Below the pieces are notes generated by a model. It was given only the letters and a program-made list of their open reading frames with translations, did no database searches and was not told where the DNA came from. A stretch of 52,406 nucleotides of DNA from Paenibacillus sacheonensis. Lineage in GTDB: Bacteria > Bacillota > Bacilli > Paenibacillales > Paenibacillaceae. Numbering within the stretch: the first letter of the stretch is position 1; each line of letters opens with the position of its first letter. Shown piece after piece: positions 7,684 to 16,201 of the stretch. The translations under genes were made by a program, and so were the position numbers. The DNA lies in NCBI RefSeq assembly GCF_009909195.1, contig NZ_JAAAMU010000030.1, positions 1 through 52,406 of the forward strand, written 5' to 3'.

Positions 7684-9990
7684 TTGAAGAAGAATTACTT
7701 TAAATCCAGGCTTTTTTTGAAATACATCTGGTCGTACTTGTTCATCCTGCTTATTCCGCTGGTACTCATGACGATTTTCATTTATCAAAACGCCGTCTCC
7801 AATCTGCGAACCGAAATCGAACAGTCCCGGCTGAATCAGCTGACGCAGGCCAAGGTAGTCGTCGACGGCCGGGTCAAGGAGCTGAGCGAGATCGCCTCGC
7901 GCGTCTCCTACGACAAGCGGTTGACGCCCTACCGGGTCCATGACCCGATCTTCAGCGGCGAAGCGATTCAGGCGTTGGATCAATACAAGTCGACGAGCTC
8001 GATCATCGACGAGATCTACCTCTTCTTCCACAAGGACGGGAAGATCTACTCGAGCAAAGGCCTGTACAATCTGGACGTCTTCGGCAACACCTTCAGCTTC
8101 AAGAGCTGGCCGACGGACAAGCTGTTCGAGGATTTGAACGCGGTCAAATACCCGACGATGCGGCCGGCCGATACGGTGACGAAGTCTTCGAACATGGCGG
8201 AACGCTTGCTGGCCTATCTCATTCCCATTACGCCGAACAATCCGGTTCCGCACGGAACGGTGATGTACCTGATCCGGGAATCCGAGCTTTCCAGCCTGAT
8301 CGATACCGTGCTCGGCAGCTATCGGGGACTGACCTACATCTTGGATAACGAAGGACGCGTTCTTGTCGACAACCGGCAGGACGAGGCCTTATCCGCCTCT
8401 GCCGCGGCTTCCCTGATCGACCTTGCGCCGGGGATTCACGACCGCACGATCAACGGCCAGCCGCATTCGATCGTCTCCGTCAAATCGGAAACGAACGGCT
8501 GGACTTACGTGACGGCGATGCCGAGCTCGCAGTTCTTCAGCACCGTGCTGCACGTGCGCAGCTTCATCATCCTGCTGTTCTCGATCATCGTCCTGGCTGG
8601 AGCGGCGATCGCGCTCTTGCTGGCCCGCATGCAGTATCAGCCGATATCGATGCTGGTGGAATTCGCGGCCTCGAAGTCGAACGCGAAGCGTCCGCATGGC
8701 AGCCCCGACGCCGCCGCGCCCGTCAACGAGCTCGACCGGATACGTTCCGCGCTGCAGGAATACAGCTCGCGCGTCGACCTTCAGGAGCCCTTCGCGCGCA
8801 ATCATTTTCTATCGATGCTGCTGAAGTACGGCAATGCGCAGAGCCTGTCTCCCGAGCTGCAGCAGTCCTTCGGCCTTCGCTTCGATCGTTCGCATCACTT
8901 CGTTGCCGTCATCGGATCCGGCGAGCCCGGCGATTCTCCGAACGACAGGCAGGAGCGTCAGGCAATCATCCAGCTGCTGAACCAGATCGAGCTCCCTGAA
9001 CTGCAGGCGTCCGGATACGGCGTCGAACTGCCGCAGCTCGACCAGCTGGGATTGATTATCAGCTTCGATCTGGACGCCGGGGCAGAGACATTCGGCCGCG
9101 TCCGCCGGATCGTCGAGGCGGTCCAGGGCCGATTGGCCGACATTGCCGGCACCGTGCCGATCATCGGCGTCGGCAACTGCTACGAAAGCCCGGATCAGCT
9201 GAACCAATCCTTCATCGAGGCCTGTTCGGCATTCGAGCTGCGGTCCTCGGCCGGCTTCGGAACCGTGACCTATTTCGAGCTGTTGTCGGATGCGCCGGAT
9301 CGGGCGGACTGGATTCCGAACCATACGCTGATGAAGCTCTCGCAAAGCTTGAAGCAGGGCAGCTACGATGTCGCCGCCCAAATCATCGGCTCGGCGATCC
9401 AGAGCCTGCACGCCACTTCCGCTTCCGCCCTGCTCACGCGCTGCGTCTGCTTCGATCTGCTCAATACGATGCTCAAGACCGCCTCCGAGCTCGGCATTCA
9501 CAGCGTCGTTCAGGATATGTCGCCGGCGGCGATCTTCGGCAATTCGCTCGACGAGCTGGAACGCAGCTTCCTAAGCCTCGCCTCCGGAATCTGCAGCCAT
9601 GTGGAGCAGAACGCGTTGAAAGAAGAACAGTCGCTCATGGACCGTATCGCGGCCTACATCGATGAGCGCTATGCCGATCATTCGCTCAGCCTCGAGAGCG
9701 TCGCCTTCACGTTCGGCGTCTCGCCGTCGCATGTCAGCCGCTCCTTCAAGGAGAAGATCGGGGTTAATTTCCTCCAGTATGTATGGCAGAAGCGGCTTGA
9801 AGAGGTCCGCCTCCAGCTGCGTACGACGGGCAATCCGCTCAAGGACATCATTCAGCGCGTGGGCTACCAGGATACGCCCAACTTCACGCGGAAATTCAAG
9901 AAGGAAACCGGCTATACGCCGGGGCAGTACCGCAAGCTGTTTGCCGAGAACGGCGAAGCCCGGCAGCTGCCGGAGGGCGATGATGAATAG
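7684..9990 (+). CDS. Membrane-anchored AraC-family regulator (YesN/YtdP-like with extracellular sensor)
   Basis: About 768 residues. A transmembrane helix at about residues 14-35, an extracytoplasmic Cache-like sensor region, a second transmembrane helix at about 293-314, a cytoplasmic linker, and a C-terminal double helix-turn-helix of AraC type (residues about 652-750; SLSLESVAFTFGVSPSHVSR, then NPLKDIIQRVGYQDTPNFTR and the family ending YTPGQYRK). This architecture is common in Paenibacillaceae beside YtcQ/LplBC sugar transporters and senses extracellular sugars or binding protein (family knowledge). TTG at 7684 is preferred because GGGGGG lies 9 nt upstream; ATG at 7639 or 7657 is possible. 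It is divergent from the CBM9 operon and convergent with the sugar transporter, so it may control both. Confidence 0.93.
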   Translation: MKKNYFKSRLFLKYIWSYLFILLIPLVLMTIFIYQNAVSNLRTEIEQSRLNQLTQAKVVVDGRVKELSEIASRVSYDKRLTPYRVHDPIFSGEAIQALDQYKSTSSIIDEIYLFFHKDGKIYSSKGLYNLDVFGNTFSFKSWPTDKLFEDLNAVKYPTMRPADTVTKSSNMAERLLAYLIPITPNNPVPHGTVMYLIRESELSSLIDTVLGSYRGLTYILDNEGRVLVDNRQDEALSASAAASLIDLAPGIHDRTINGQPHSIVSVKSETNGWTYVTAMPSSQFFSTVLHVRSFIILLFSIIVLAGAAIALLLARMQYQPISMLVEFAASKSNAKRPHGSPDAAAPVNELDRIRSALQEYSSRVDLQEPFARNHFLSMLLKYGNAQSLSPELQQSFGLRFDRSHHFVAVIGSGEPGDSPNDRQERQAIIQLLNQIELPELQASGYGVELPQLDQLGLIISFDLDAGAETFGRVRRIVEAVQGRLADIAGTVPIIGVGNCYESPDQLNQSFIEACSAFELRSSAGFGTVTYFELLSDAPDRADWIPNHTLMKLSQSLKQGSYDVAAQIIGSAIQSLHATSASALLTRCVCFDLLNTMLKTASELGIHSVVQDMSPAAIFGNSLDELERSFLSLASGICSHVEQNALKEEQSLMDRIAAYIDERYADHSLSLESVAFTFGVSPSHVSRSFKEKIGVNFLQYVWQKRLEEVRLQLRTTGNPLKDIIQRVGYQDTPNFTRKFKKETGYTPGQYRKLFAENGEARQLPEGDDE

Positions 9991-10026
9991 GAGCCGAACA
10001 CGCCCGGAACAGCAATAAAATAAGAG

Positions 10027-10074
10027 AATAGCCAACCCCCGTCTACCGGGCAAGGTTGGCTATTTGCTTTTTCC
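10027..10074. terminator. Bidirectional terminator between the AraC regulator and the sugar-binding protein
   Basis: Arms AATAGCCAACC and GGTTGGCTATT enclose a 16-nt loop. TGCTTTTT follows on plus and CTCTTATTTT on minus, so it can end both convergent transcripts. Confidence 0.85.
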
Positions 10075-10078
10075 AGGC

Positions 10079-10195
10079 TTGCTATAGCTTGCTTTCGGCT
10101 CGCGTCGGCTTGCTTCGGCATGCTTTCTGCCCTGCTTTGGCTTGCTTTGGCATGCCTGTTCGCTAGCTTTTCGCTATAGGCTTGCTGCTCGCTCG
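10079..10195. repeat. Degenerate short repeats of GCTTGCT(TT)CGG type
   Basis: About 117 bp between the terminator and the stop of the binding-protein gene consist of imperfect reiterations of GCTTGCT or GCATGCTT joined by TCGG/TTGG. No coding sense is apparent, and they look like slippage-derived low-complexity DNA. Confidence 0.6.
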
Positions 10196-10198
10196 CAT

Positions 10199-11833
10199 CT
10201 AGCGATCGTACGCGCTTTGGTACAGCTCGACGATCCGGTCGCTGCCCATCTTCTTCAGCTGCGCCGCATACTTGTCCCAGTTGGACAGAGGCTCTTGCCC
10301 GGTTACGAATTTGGCTTCCATCTGCTGCACGTACGTGCTCAGATCGGCCAGCAGCGTCGTCGCTTCCGTCTGTTCTTCATTCGTCAGATAGACGTTCGGG
10401 AACGGCGATTTCGCGATCGGCGTCAGCTTGTCCGCGTTTTCCTTGTCCAGCCAGCGGTCGAAATCGCTCTTCAGCCCTTTCGTCAGCTCTGCCGAGCTCA
10501 TGCCCGGATTCACGATGCCGAAGTTCGGCGTAAGCGTCCCGCGTACCTCTTCGCGGTCTTTGCCTCCCTCGACCGGAAGCCATTCTTTCTCGTGCGTCTC
10601 TTTATTCTTATATTTCCACAGCAAGTTCTCCGGCCCCTGCGAGAACAGCGTCGCGCCCTCGTAGCCGTATTGGTAGTCGATCCAGCGCATCGACGCTTCC
10701 GGCGACGGGTTCGAGCTGGAGATGGCAAAGGTGCCGTTGGTCGAAATGCCCGGATGCTTGCCGTAAACCGGGGATCCCGCCACTTCGCTCTTCACCGGCG
10801 TCATCAGGGGATTGTCGCCGCTAGGCTCGCCGCCCAGCGTGAAGTACGGGAACCAGTCGTTGAACAGGGCGACTTGGTTGTTCGTCCCTTTGGCTTTCTT
10901 CTGCTCCGGCGTCTGCGAGAAGGTTTCGTGGTCCAGCAGATCGTCCTTCCATAGACGGTTCAAGAACGTCAGATAGCCTTTATAGCCCTCTTCCTGCGGC
11001 GTGTAATGGACTTTTCCGTCCTTGTCGGCGTAATACACCTCGTTATAAATGCCCCAGAAGCCGAGGAAGTACATCCGCAGATCGTCCAGCTTGACGGAAG
11101 TGAGCGGCACCTCGTCCTGCTTGCCGTTGCCGTTCGGATCCTCGTTCTTCACGCGCTTCAGGAACGCATACAGCTCGTCGGTCGTCTTCGGCAGCTCCGT
11201 CACGTTCAGCGCTTTGAGCATCTTGCCGTTGTACCACATCGGGCCGCGGTACCAGACGGCGGACAGATCGATGTTCGGCAGGGAATAGATATGACCATCC
11301 GGCGTCGTGAACGACTTGCGGATTTCGGGGTACTGGTCGAAGATGCTCTTGATATTCGGCGCGTAGCCGCCATCGATATACTTCTCCAGCGGCACCAGCA
11401 CGCCCTGCGTACCGTACGTGACTTGCTCCGCGGGGGTCAGATCGGCCGCATAGAAGATGTCCGGCAAATCGCCGCTCGCGAAGATGAGGTTCTTCTTCGT
11501 CGCGAAGCTGTCGATCGGCGAAAGCTGATAGTCCATATGGATGCCCGAGAGCTTCTCCATCTCTTGCATGACCGGCATTTTGTTCCAATCGGCGACGCCC
11601 GCGTCCTGCGACATCAGCTTGAGCGTAAGCGGCTCGCCCACGATCGGGAAGCCTTCTTTCTTTACGCCTCCCTCAGCGGCATTCGCATTGGATCCGGCGT
11701 TGGATCCGGCATTGGTTCCGGCGTTCGCTTCGCCGTTATTGCCGCCGTTCGAGTTCGAACCGCAGGCTTGAAGCAGCAGTGCGGATGCCGTGAGGCTGAG
11801 GAGGATCAATGATGCCTTGCGAACCTTTTTCAT
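10199..11833 (-). CDS. Extracellular sugar-binding lipoprotein of an ABC importer (YtcQ/LplA-like)
   Basis: 544 residues. A lipoprotein signal peptide ends in the lipobox LLQAC (Cys24), then a low-complexity Asn/Gly/Ala linker (repeated NAGSN units, about residues 26-55) tethers a family-1 solute-binding domain. Length and the two permeases upstream match the YtcQ-YtcP-LplB group that imports oligosaccharides such as polygalacturonan fragments in Bacillales; the exact sugar cannot be read. No ATPase is encoded in the operon, so a shared ATPase such as MsmX is probably used (family inference). It is last in the operon, 48 nt after the second permease. Confidence 0.94.
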   Translation of the reverse strand: MKKVRKASLILLSLTASALLLQACGSNSNGGNNGEANAGTNAGSNAGSNANAAEGGVKKEGFPIVGEPLTLKLMSQDAGVADWNKMPVMQEMEKLSGIHMDYQLSPIDSFATKKNLIFASGDLPDIFYAADLTPAEQVTYGTQGVLVPLEKYIDGGYAPNIKSIFDQYPEIRKSFTTPDGHIYSLPNIDLSAVWYRGPMWYNGKMLKALNVTELPKTTDELYAFLKRVKNEDPNGNGKQDEVPLTSVKLDDLRMYFLGFWGIYNEVYYADKDGKVHYTPQEEGYKGYLTFLNRLWKDDLLDHETFSQTPEQKKAKGTNNQVALFNDWFPYFTLGGEPSGDNPLMTPVKSEVAGSPVYGKHPGISTNGTFAISSSNPSPEASMRWIDYQYGYEGATLFSQGPENLLWKYKNKETHEKEWLPVEGGKDREEVRGTLTPNFGIVNPGMSSAELTKGLKSDFDRWLDKENADKLTPIAKSPFPNVYLTNEEQTEATTLLADLSTYVQQMEAKFVTGQEPLSNWDKYAAQLKKMGSDRIVELYQSAYDR

Positions 11834-11881
11834 GACAACAACTCCCTATATGTTCTTGGTGCACGCTATCGCAAGATCAGG

Positions 11882-12790
11882 TCAGCCCTTCACTGAACCG
11901 ATCATAACACCCTGTACGAAATACCGCTGCAAAAACGGATAAATGGCAATGACGGGTACCGTCGCTACGATGATGACGGCATATTTGACGAGCGCGGCGA
12001 TCTCCGCCTTGCTGTTGAGCGCGGATGCCGTGGATGCATCCATCGCGCCCCCGCCCTGCGCCGCCATCTCCTGCAGGACGAGAATTTGGCGCAGCACCAG
12101 CTGCAGCGGATATTTGGACTGCTCGTTTAAATAAATCATCGCCGAGAAGTAGCTGTTCCAATTGCCGACGCCGTAGAAGAGCGCCATGACCGCAATGATC
12201 GGCATCGACAGCGGCAGGATGATCTTCAAGAACAAACGCATGTTGGTGCAGCCGTCGATCTGGGCCGCTTCCTGCAGCTCTCTGGGCAGCGTGCTCTGGA
12301 AGAAGGTGCGGGCGACGATGATATTCCAGATCGAAGCGGCCGAAGGAAGCACGATCGCTCCGATCGTGTTAATGAGGTGCAGCTTCTTGATAAGCAGATA
12401 GGTCGGTACCAGCCCGCCGCCGAAGAACATCGTGACCATGAACAAGCCCATGAACAGATTGCGGCCGACAAAGTCCTTTCGGCTTAAGGCATACGCCGCG
12501 GGCAGCGTGACCGCCAGGTTAATCAGCGTCCCGATGACGGTATAGACGATCGTATTCTTGTACCCGACCCAAATGTTCGTATTCTCGAACACCCGCCTGT
12601 ATCCGTCGAACGTAATGCCGCGCGGCCACAGCCACATCTCGCCCGAGCCGACCAGCTTCGGATCGCTGATGGAGGCGCTGACCATGTAGACCAGCGGATA
12701 AAACACGATCAGGAAGGCCAGAAACACATAGATATAATTGCAAATGAGAAATATTTTGTCCCGTCCGCTTTCTTTCACGCCTGTTAGCAT
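11882..12790 (-). CDS. Carbohydrate ABC transporter permease, MalG/LplC type
   Basis: 302 residues with six predicted membrane helices. The cytoplasmic EAA loop (ELQEAAQIDGCTNMRLFLKIILPLSMP) marks a binding-protein-dependent sugar permease that contacts the ATPase. The start at 12790 is chosen for GAGGAGG 8 nt upstream; a longer frame to 12871 would overlap the previous gene without a ribosome site. It is 16 nt from the upstream permease stop and is the second gene of the importer operon. Confidence 0.95.
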   Translation of the reverse strand: MLTGVKESGRDKIFLICNYIYVFLAFLIVFYPLVYMVSASISDPKLVGSGEMWLWPRGITFDGYRRVFENTNIWVGYKNTIVYTVIGTLINLAVTLPAAYALSRKDFVGRNLFMGLFMVTMFFGGGLVPTYLLIKKLHLINTIGAIVLPSAASIWNIIVARTFFQSTLPRELQEAAQIDGCTNMRLFLKIILPLSMPIIAVMALFYGVGNWNSYFSAMIYLNEQSKYPLQLVLRQILVLQEMAAQGGGAMDASTASALNSKAEIAALVKYAVIIVATVPVIAIYPFLQRYFVQGVMIGSVKG

Positions 12791-12806
12791 GCAAACGGCC
12801 TCCTCT

Positions 12807-13778
12807 CTACCACAAACTGTTCTCGCTCGTACGGCGGACGACCTGATTGACGACGATGAGCAGCACCGCATTAATGACGGAGTTGAATAAGCCGATCGCC
12901 GTCGAGAAGCTGTACTGGGCGCTCACCAGACCCGAGCGGTAGACGAAGGTCGAGATGACGTCCGACGAAGTCATGTTAAGCGGGTTCTGGAGCAGCAAGA
13001 TTTTCTCGAAGCCGACGCCCAGCAAGCTGCCCATGCTTAGAATGAGGAGGATGGTCATCGTCGGCATCAGGGTCGGGATATTGATATGACGGACGCGCTG
13101 CATCCGCGTCGCGCCGTCGATGATGGCGGCTTCATGAAGCCCGGGATCGACGCCGGAGAGCGCCGCCAAATAGATGATCGTGCCCCAGCCGGCGCTCTGC
13201 CACACGTCCGAGAGGACGTACATCGTCTTGAACCAGCGCGGATCGGTGAGGAAAGCCGGCGATTGAAAGCCGAGTCCTTCGATGATATGCGTGATGACGC
13301 CGGTCGACGGAGAGATGAAGGTAATGATCATCCCGGCCATGACGACCATCGAGATAAAGTGAGGCGCGTACGTGACCGTCTGGGCCATTTTCTTGAAGAA
13401 GCCGTTCCGCACCTCGTTGAAGGCGAGCGCCAGTATGATCGGAATCGGAAAGCCGACGGCGAGCGAGTACAAGCTGATGCTTAAGGTGTTCCACAGCAAA
13501 TCCCAGAAGTAATAGGAATGAAAGAAGCGCACGAAATGGTCGAAGCCGACCCACGGGCTCCCCGTAATCCCTTTTGTCGGAATGAAGTTCTTGAATGCGA
13601 TTTGAATGCCGTACATCGGTCCGTAACAGAAGATAAGGAAGTAGATGAGCGCCGGCGCAACGAAGACATACAACTCCCAATTCTGAAGGATTCGCTTCCA
13701 TGTGCGCCTCGAGCGTCCCGTCGACCGTCCCGTTCTCAATGCCGAACCGCCCGCAATAGCCGTTCTTGTATCCTGCAT
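12807..13778 (-). CDS. Carbohydrate ABC transporter permease, MalF/LplB type
   Basis: 323 residues. An Arg-rich cytoplasmic N-terminus precedes the first helix (LYVFVAPALIYFLIFCYGPMYG), with the EAA loop GLHEAAIIDGATRMQRVRHINIP, typical of LplB. ATG at 13778 has GGAAGGGGTGATCC directly upstream. It is the first gene of the sugar importer operon (LplB-, LplC-, YtcQ-like). The DNA upstream, to about 14300, carries two unusual tandem repeat blocks and a palindrome, possible regulatory sites for the AraC-type regulator. Confidence 0.95.
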   Translation of the reverse strand: MQDTRTAIAGGSALRTGRSTGRSRRTWKRILQNWELYVFVAPALIYFLIFCYGPMYGIQIAFKNFIPTKGITGSPWVGFDHFVRFFHSYYFWDLLWNTLSISLYSLAVGFPIPIILALAFNEVRNGFFKKMAQTVTYAPHFISMVVMAGMIITFISPSTGVITHIIEGLGFQSPAFLTDPRWFKTMYVLSDVWQSAGWGTIIYLAALSGVDPGLHEAAIIDGATRMQRVRHINIPTLMPTMTILLILSMGSLLGVGFEKILLLQNPLNMTSSDVISTFVYRSGLVSAQYSFSTAIGLFNSVINAVLLIVVNQVVRRTSENSLW

Positions 13779-13804
13779 AGGATCACCCCTTCCTGATTTC
13801 ATGG

Positions 13805-13860
13805 TCATGATGTCGTTTTGATGATTTCGTTTTCATGATGTCGTTTTGATGATTTCGTTT
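13805..13860. repeat. Perfect 28-bp tandem duplication
   Basis: Two identical 28-bp units (13805..13832 and 13833..13860), each itself built of two similar halves around GATGTCGTTTT and GATGATTTCGTTTT. They lie just upstream of the LplB-like gene, in its probable 5' leader. Confidence 0.9.
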
Positions 13861-14137
13861 TCAAGCTCTGCCATTCGCTGCGGCGAACCCTATGTGTCAG
13901 CGTTTGCATCCTTACGGTAGCCGATCGTCCGATTCTTCGTAAATATGTCGTTTTCCGCTTCCTATGAAAGCGCATAACGCTAGGCTTTACGATACTTTTA
14001 CAAACGCTGCTGACAAGTGGGCGATGTGTCGTTTTTGTCCGGCCGCACCGTGTTGACTGACCAAGGTCAAATTCGGCCAAGCGGTGTCGGAAGGTCAAAC
14101 GCAGGGTGACGGAAGGGCGGTAGAGAGGGCCTATTGA
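13861..14137. other. Gene-free leader or promoter region of the sugar importer operon
   Basis: No credible coding frame on either strand. Together with the flanking repeats this is the upstream region of the LplB-like operon. I could not identify a convincing -35/-10 pair. A sigma-A promoter activated by the AraC-type regulator is expected from the operon type, but I cannot point to it. Confidence 0.4.
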
Positions 14138-14203
14138 TGCAGTGGAAATGCAGTGGAAATACAGTAGAAACACAGTAGAGATAAAGCAGAGATATAGTAG
14201 AAA
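14138..14203. repeat. Six phased 11-bp tandem repeats
   Basis: Six consecutive 11-bp units with no gaps, starting TGCAGTGGAAA, TGCAGTGGAAA, TACAGTAGAAA, CACAGTAGAGA and ending TAAAGCAGAGA, TATAGTAGAAA. The first two are identical and divergence grows towards the right. The period is about one DNA helical turn. Confidence 0.9.
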
Positions 14204-14255
14204 AAAGATAACCGCTGCCCTCTCCAAGCTGAATCCATTCCGTCTGCAGCCGAAA

Positions 14256-14291
14256 GATCCCCATCAACTCCATATGGAGCTGACGGGGATC
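14256..14291. repeat. 36-bp near-perfect palindrome
   Basis: GATCCCCATCAACTCCAT followed directly by ATGGAGCTGACGGGGATC: 16 of 18 arm positions pair, and the two others can form G-U or A-C pairs depending on the strand. No T run follows immediately. Confidence 0.85.
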
Positions 14292-14321
14292 CTGTCGGAT
14301 CTTATTCAGTCTCGCCGAGCA

Positions 14322-14349
14322 TAAAAAAAAACCGCTCATGAACGAGCGG
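14322..14349 (-). terminator. Terminator of the guanidine-riboswitch ABC operon
   Basis: Minus strand hairpin CCGCTC-GTTCAT-GAGCGG followed by nine T, about 140 nt past the ATPase stop. Confidence 0.9.
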
Positions 14350-14484
14350 CAGGGTGACGAAAGAACATCAGCGTAACCACGAAACCAAGCACGGCCAATA
14401 CGCGGGCCTGCCATTGCCTTGCATTGCCTTCTCGTCTCATACGATCACGCCTCCATGTATCGAATTCGAAATCAACTCGTGCAA

Positions 14485-15327
14485 TCAGTGCTTCAGCAGC
14501 TGTCCCAGCTCGCGCCGCAATGCAAGGAATGCGGGCATTTCCCGTACTTCCGGCGTTCGCTGCGCGGGCAGCTTGACGTCGAACGTCTTCAGGATCCGTC
14601 CCGGATTCGCGCCCATCACGACGATCCGCTGCGAGAGGAAGATCGCTTCTTCGATATCATGGGTGATGAAGAGCACCGTCGTCTTCTCTTTCTCCCATAC
14701 TTCGAGCAGCATTTCCTGCATATCCAGCTTCGTCTGCGCGTCGAGCGCGCCGAACGGCTCATCCATGAGCAGCACCTTCGGGCGGTTGGCAAGCGCCCGG
14801 GCGATCGCAACCCGCTGCTTCATGCCCCCGGAGAGCTGCTTCGGATACGCGGCCGCGAACGACTCCAGCTTGATGACCTTCAGAAAATAATTGCTGATCG
14901 CCCGGCGCTCCAGCGTCGAGATGCCCTGCAGCTTCGGTCCGTACTCGATATTCTCGCGCACCGTCAGCCAGGGGAATAACGTATAGCCTTGGAACACCAT
15001 GCCGCGTTCCGCTCCGGGACCGATAACCTCGTTACCGTCCAACGTGACGGAGCCATCCGTCTGCTCATCCAATCCCGCCACGATTCGCAGCAGGGTCGAT
15101 TTGCCGCAGCCCGACGGGCCGACGACCGTCACGAACTCATTGGATCCGATGCTCAGGTCGATATCGGACAAGGCCGCGAAGCGGCTTTTCTTCGATTCGT
15201 ACACTTTCCCGAGGCCCGCGATGACAATCTCGCCGCGCTGCCCTGCGGCACGCGTGCTGCCGGATGTCGGGACAACGGGCTCTTCGCGCGCTTGGATCTG
15301 CTGCTTGACTGCTTCCATGACATTCAC
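14485..15327 (-). CDS. ABC transporter ATPase, NitT/TauT (SsuB/TauB) family; putative guanidine importer
   Basis: 280 residues. Walker A (GPSGCGKST) at about 75-83, signature LSGGMKQR, Walker B VLLMDEPFGALD and the switch His (FITHDIEE) are all intact. An N-terminal extension of about 30 residues precedes the ATPase domain. Sequence-wise it is closest to the nitrate/sulfonate/taurine group, but the operon is led by a guanidine-I riboswitch, and transporters of this family recur under that riboswitch, so guanidine or a guanidino compound is the more likely cargo (inference). It is the third gene, after the binding protein and permease. Confidence 0.93.
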   Translation of the reverse strand: MNVMEAVKQQIQAREEPVVPTSGSTRAAGQRGEIVIAGLGKVYESKKSRFAALSDIDLSIGSNEFVTVVGPSGCGKSTLLRIVAGLDEQTDGSVTLDGNEVIGPGAERGMVFQGYTLFPWLTVRENIEYGPKLQGISTLERRAISNYFLKVIKLESFAAAYPKQLSGGMKQRVAIARALANRPKVLLMDEPFGALDAQTKLDMQEMLLEVWEKEKTTVLFITHDIEEAIFLSQRIVVMGANPGRILKTFDVKLPAQRTPEVREMPAFLALRRELGQLLKH

Positions 15328-15394
15328 TCCCGTTTCTTCTCCCTTGGCGGGAGTTGCTTGCGACGCCTGTTCCTTGAGCAGCCTAAGCCTGGAC

Positions 15395-16195
15395 CTAGGC
15401 CCATGGGAACAATCTGCGGTTCAAGAAGGCGAAGATCCGATCGCTGATCAAGCCGAGCAGGCCGATGACGATGATGCCGACGAAGATTTGATCCGTATTC
15501 AGGAAACGCTGCGCCTTCATGATGGCATAGCCGAGACCGCTGTTGGCGGCGACGAGTTCGGCCACGACAAGGTAGGTCCACGCCCAGCCGAGAATCAGGC
15601 GGAGCGTATTCATCAGCTGCGGTTGGATGGCGGGAATGAGAACCGTCTCGATCGCCTTCCAACGCCCGGCGCCGAGCGTGAACGAAGCTTGCAGCAGGTC
15701 CGCGGAGACGCGGCGCGTATTATCGGCGACCATCAGCACGAGTTGGAAGAAACAGCCGATGAAGATCAGCAGGATTTTGGCCCACTCGCCGATCCCTGCC
15801 CATACCATAATGAGCGGAATGAAGGCGACCGCCGGCATGTAACGAATAAATTCCATGGGCGGCTCGACGAGCGCTTCCGCGTATTTGAACGTGCCGGCGA
15901 AGATGCCGAGCGGGATGCCGACGATGCAGGCCAGGACGAAACCGGCCGATACCCGGAAGACGCTGATTCCGATAAAATTCCAATACTCGCCTGAACTAAG
16001 CTGCTTCGTCATCTCTGCCATAACCTGACTCGGCGTTGGCAGAAAGACGGGATTGACCGCCTTCGTGTAGCTCAGCACGGCCCACAAGGCCAGCATCAGC
16101 ACGAAGGACAGTCCTGCGGTGAAGGCGAACGGCCTCCCGCCGATCTCCTTGAAGATTTGAAAACGATGGGGCTTGCGGCGTCTAGGCGCGTTCAT
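15395..16195 (-). CDS. ABC transporter permease, NitT/TauT (SsuC) family; putative guanidine importer
   Basis: 266 residues with about six membrane helices. The EAA-type loop is ADLLQASFTLGAGRWKAIETVLIPAIQP, typical of the SsuC/TauC permease family. It starts 6 nt past the stop of the binding-protein gene, with an AAGGAGTGA ribosome site overlapping that stop, so the genes are tightly coupled. It forms the membrane channel of the riboswitch-controlled importer. Confidence 0.94.
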   Translation of the reverse strand: MNAPRRRKPHRFQIFKEIGGRPFAFTAGLSFVLMLALWAVLSYTKAVNPVFLPTPSQVMAEMTKQLSSGEYWNFIGISVFRVSAGFVLACIVGIPLGIFAGTFKYAEALVEPPMEFIRYMPAVAFIPLIMVWAGIGEWAKILLIFIGCFFQLVLMVADNTRRVSADLLQASFTLGAGRWKAIETVLIPAIQPQLMNTLRLILGWAWTYLVVAELVAANSGLGYAIMKAQRFLNTDQIFVGIIVIGLLGLISDRIFAFLNRRLFPWA

Positions 16196-16201
16196 GGCTC
16201 A

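Noticed and set aside
6117..7703. 528-codon plus-strand frame
   Set aside because: It lies antisense to the CBM9-like and transglutaminase-like genes, which have real domains and coupling. Composition is Arg/Pro-rich, as expected for a shadow frame in GC-rich DNA.
13805..14227. 140-codon minus-strand frame upstream of the LplB-like gene
   Set aside because: Built from translated tandem repeats; no conserved features and it overlaps the operon leader.
14067..14414. Minus-strand frame of 115 codons and overlapping frames on both strands
   Set aside because: They run through tandem repeats, a palindrome and a terminator; no ribosome site.
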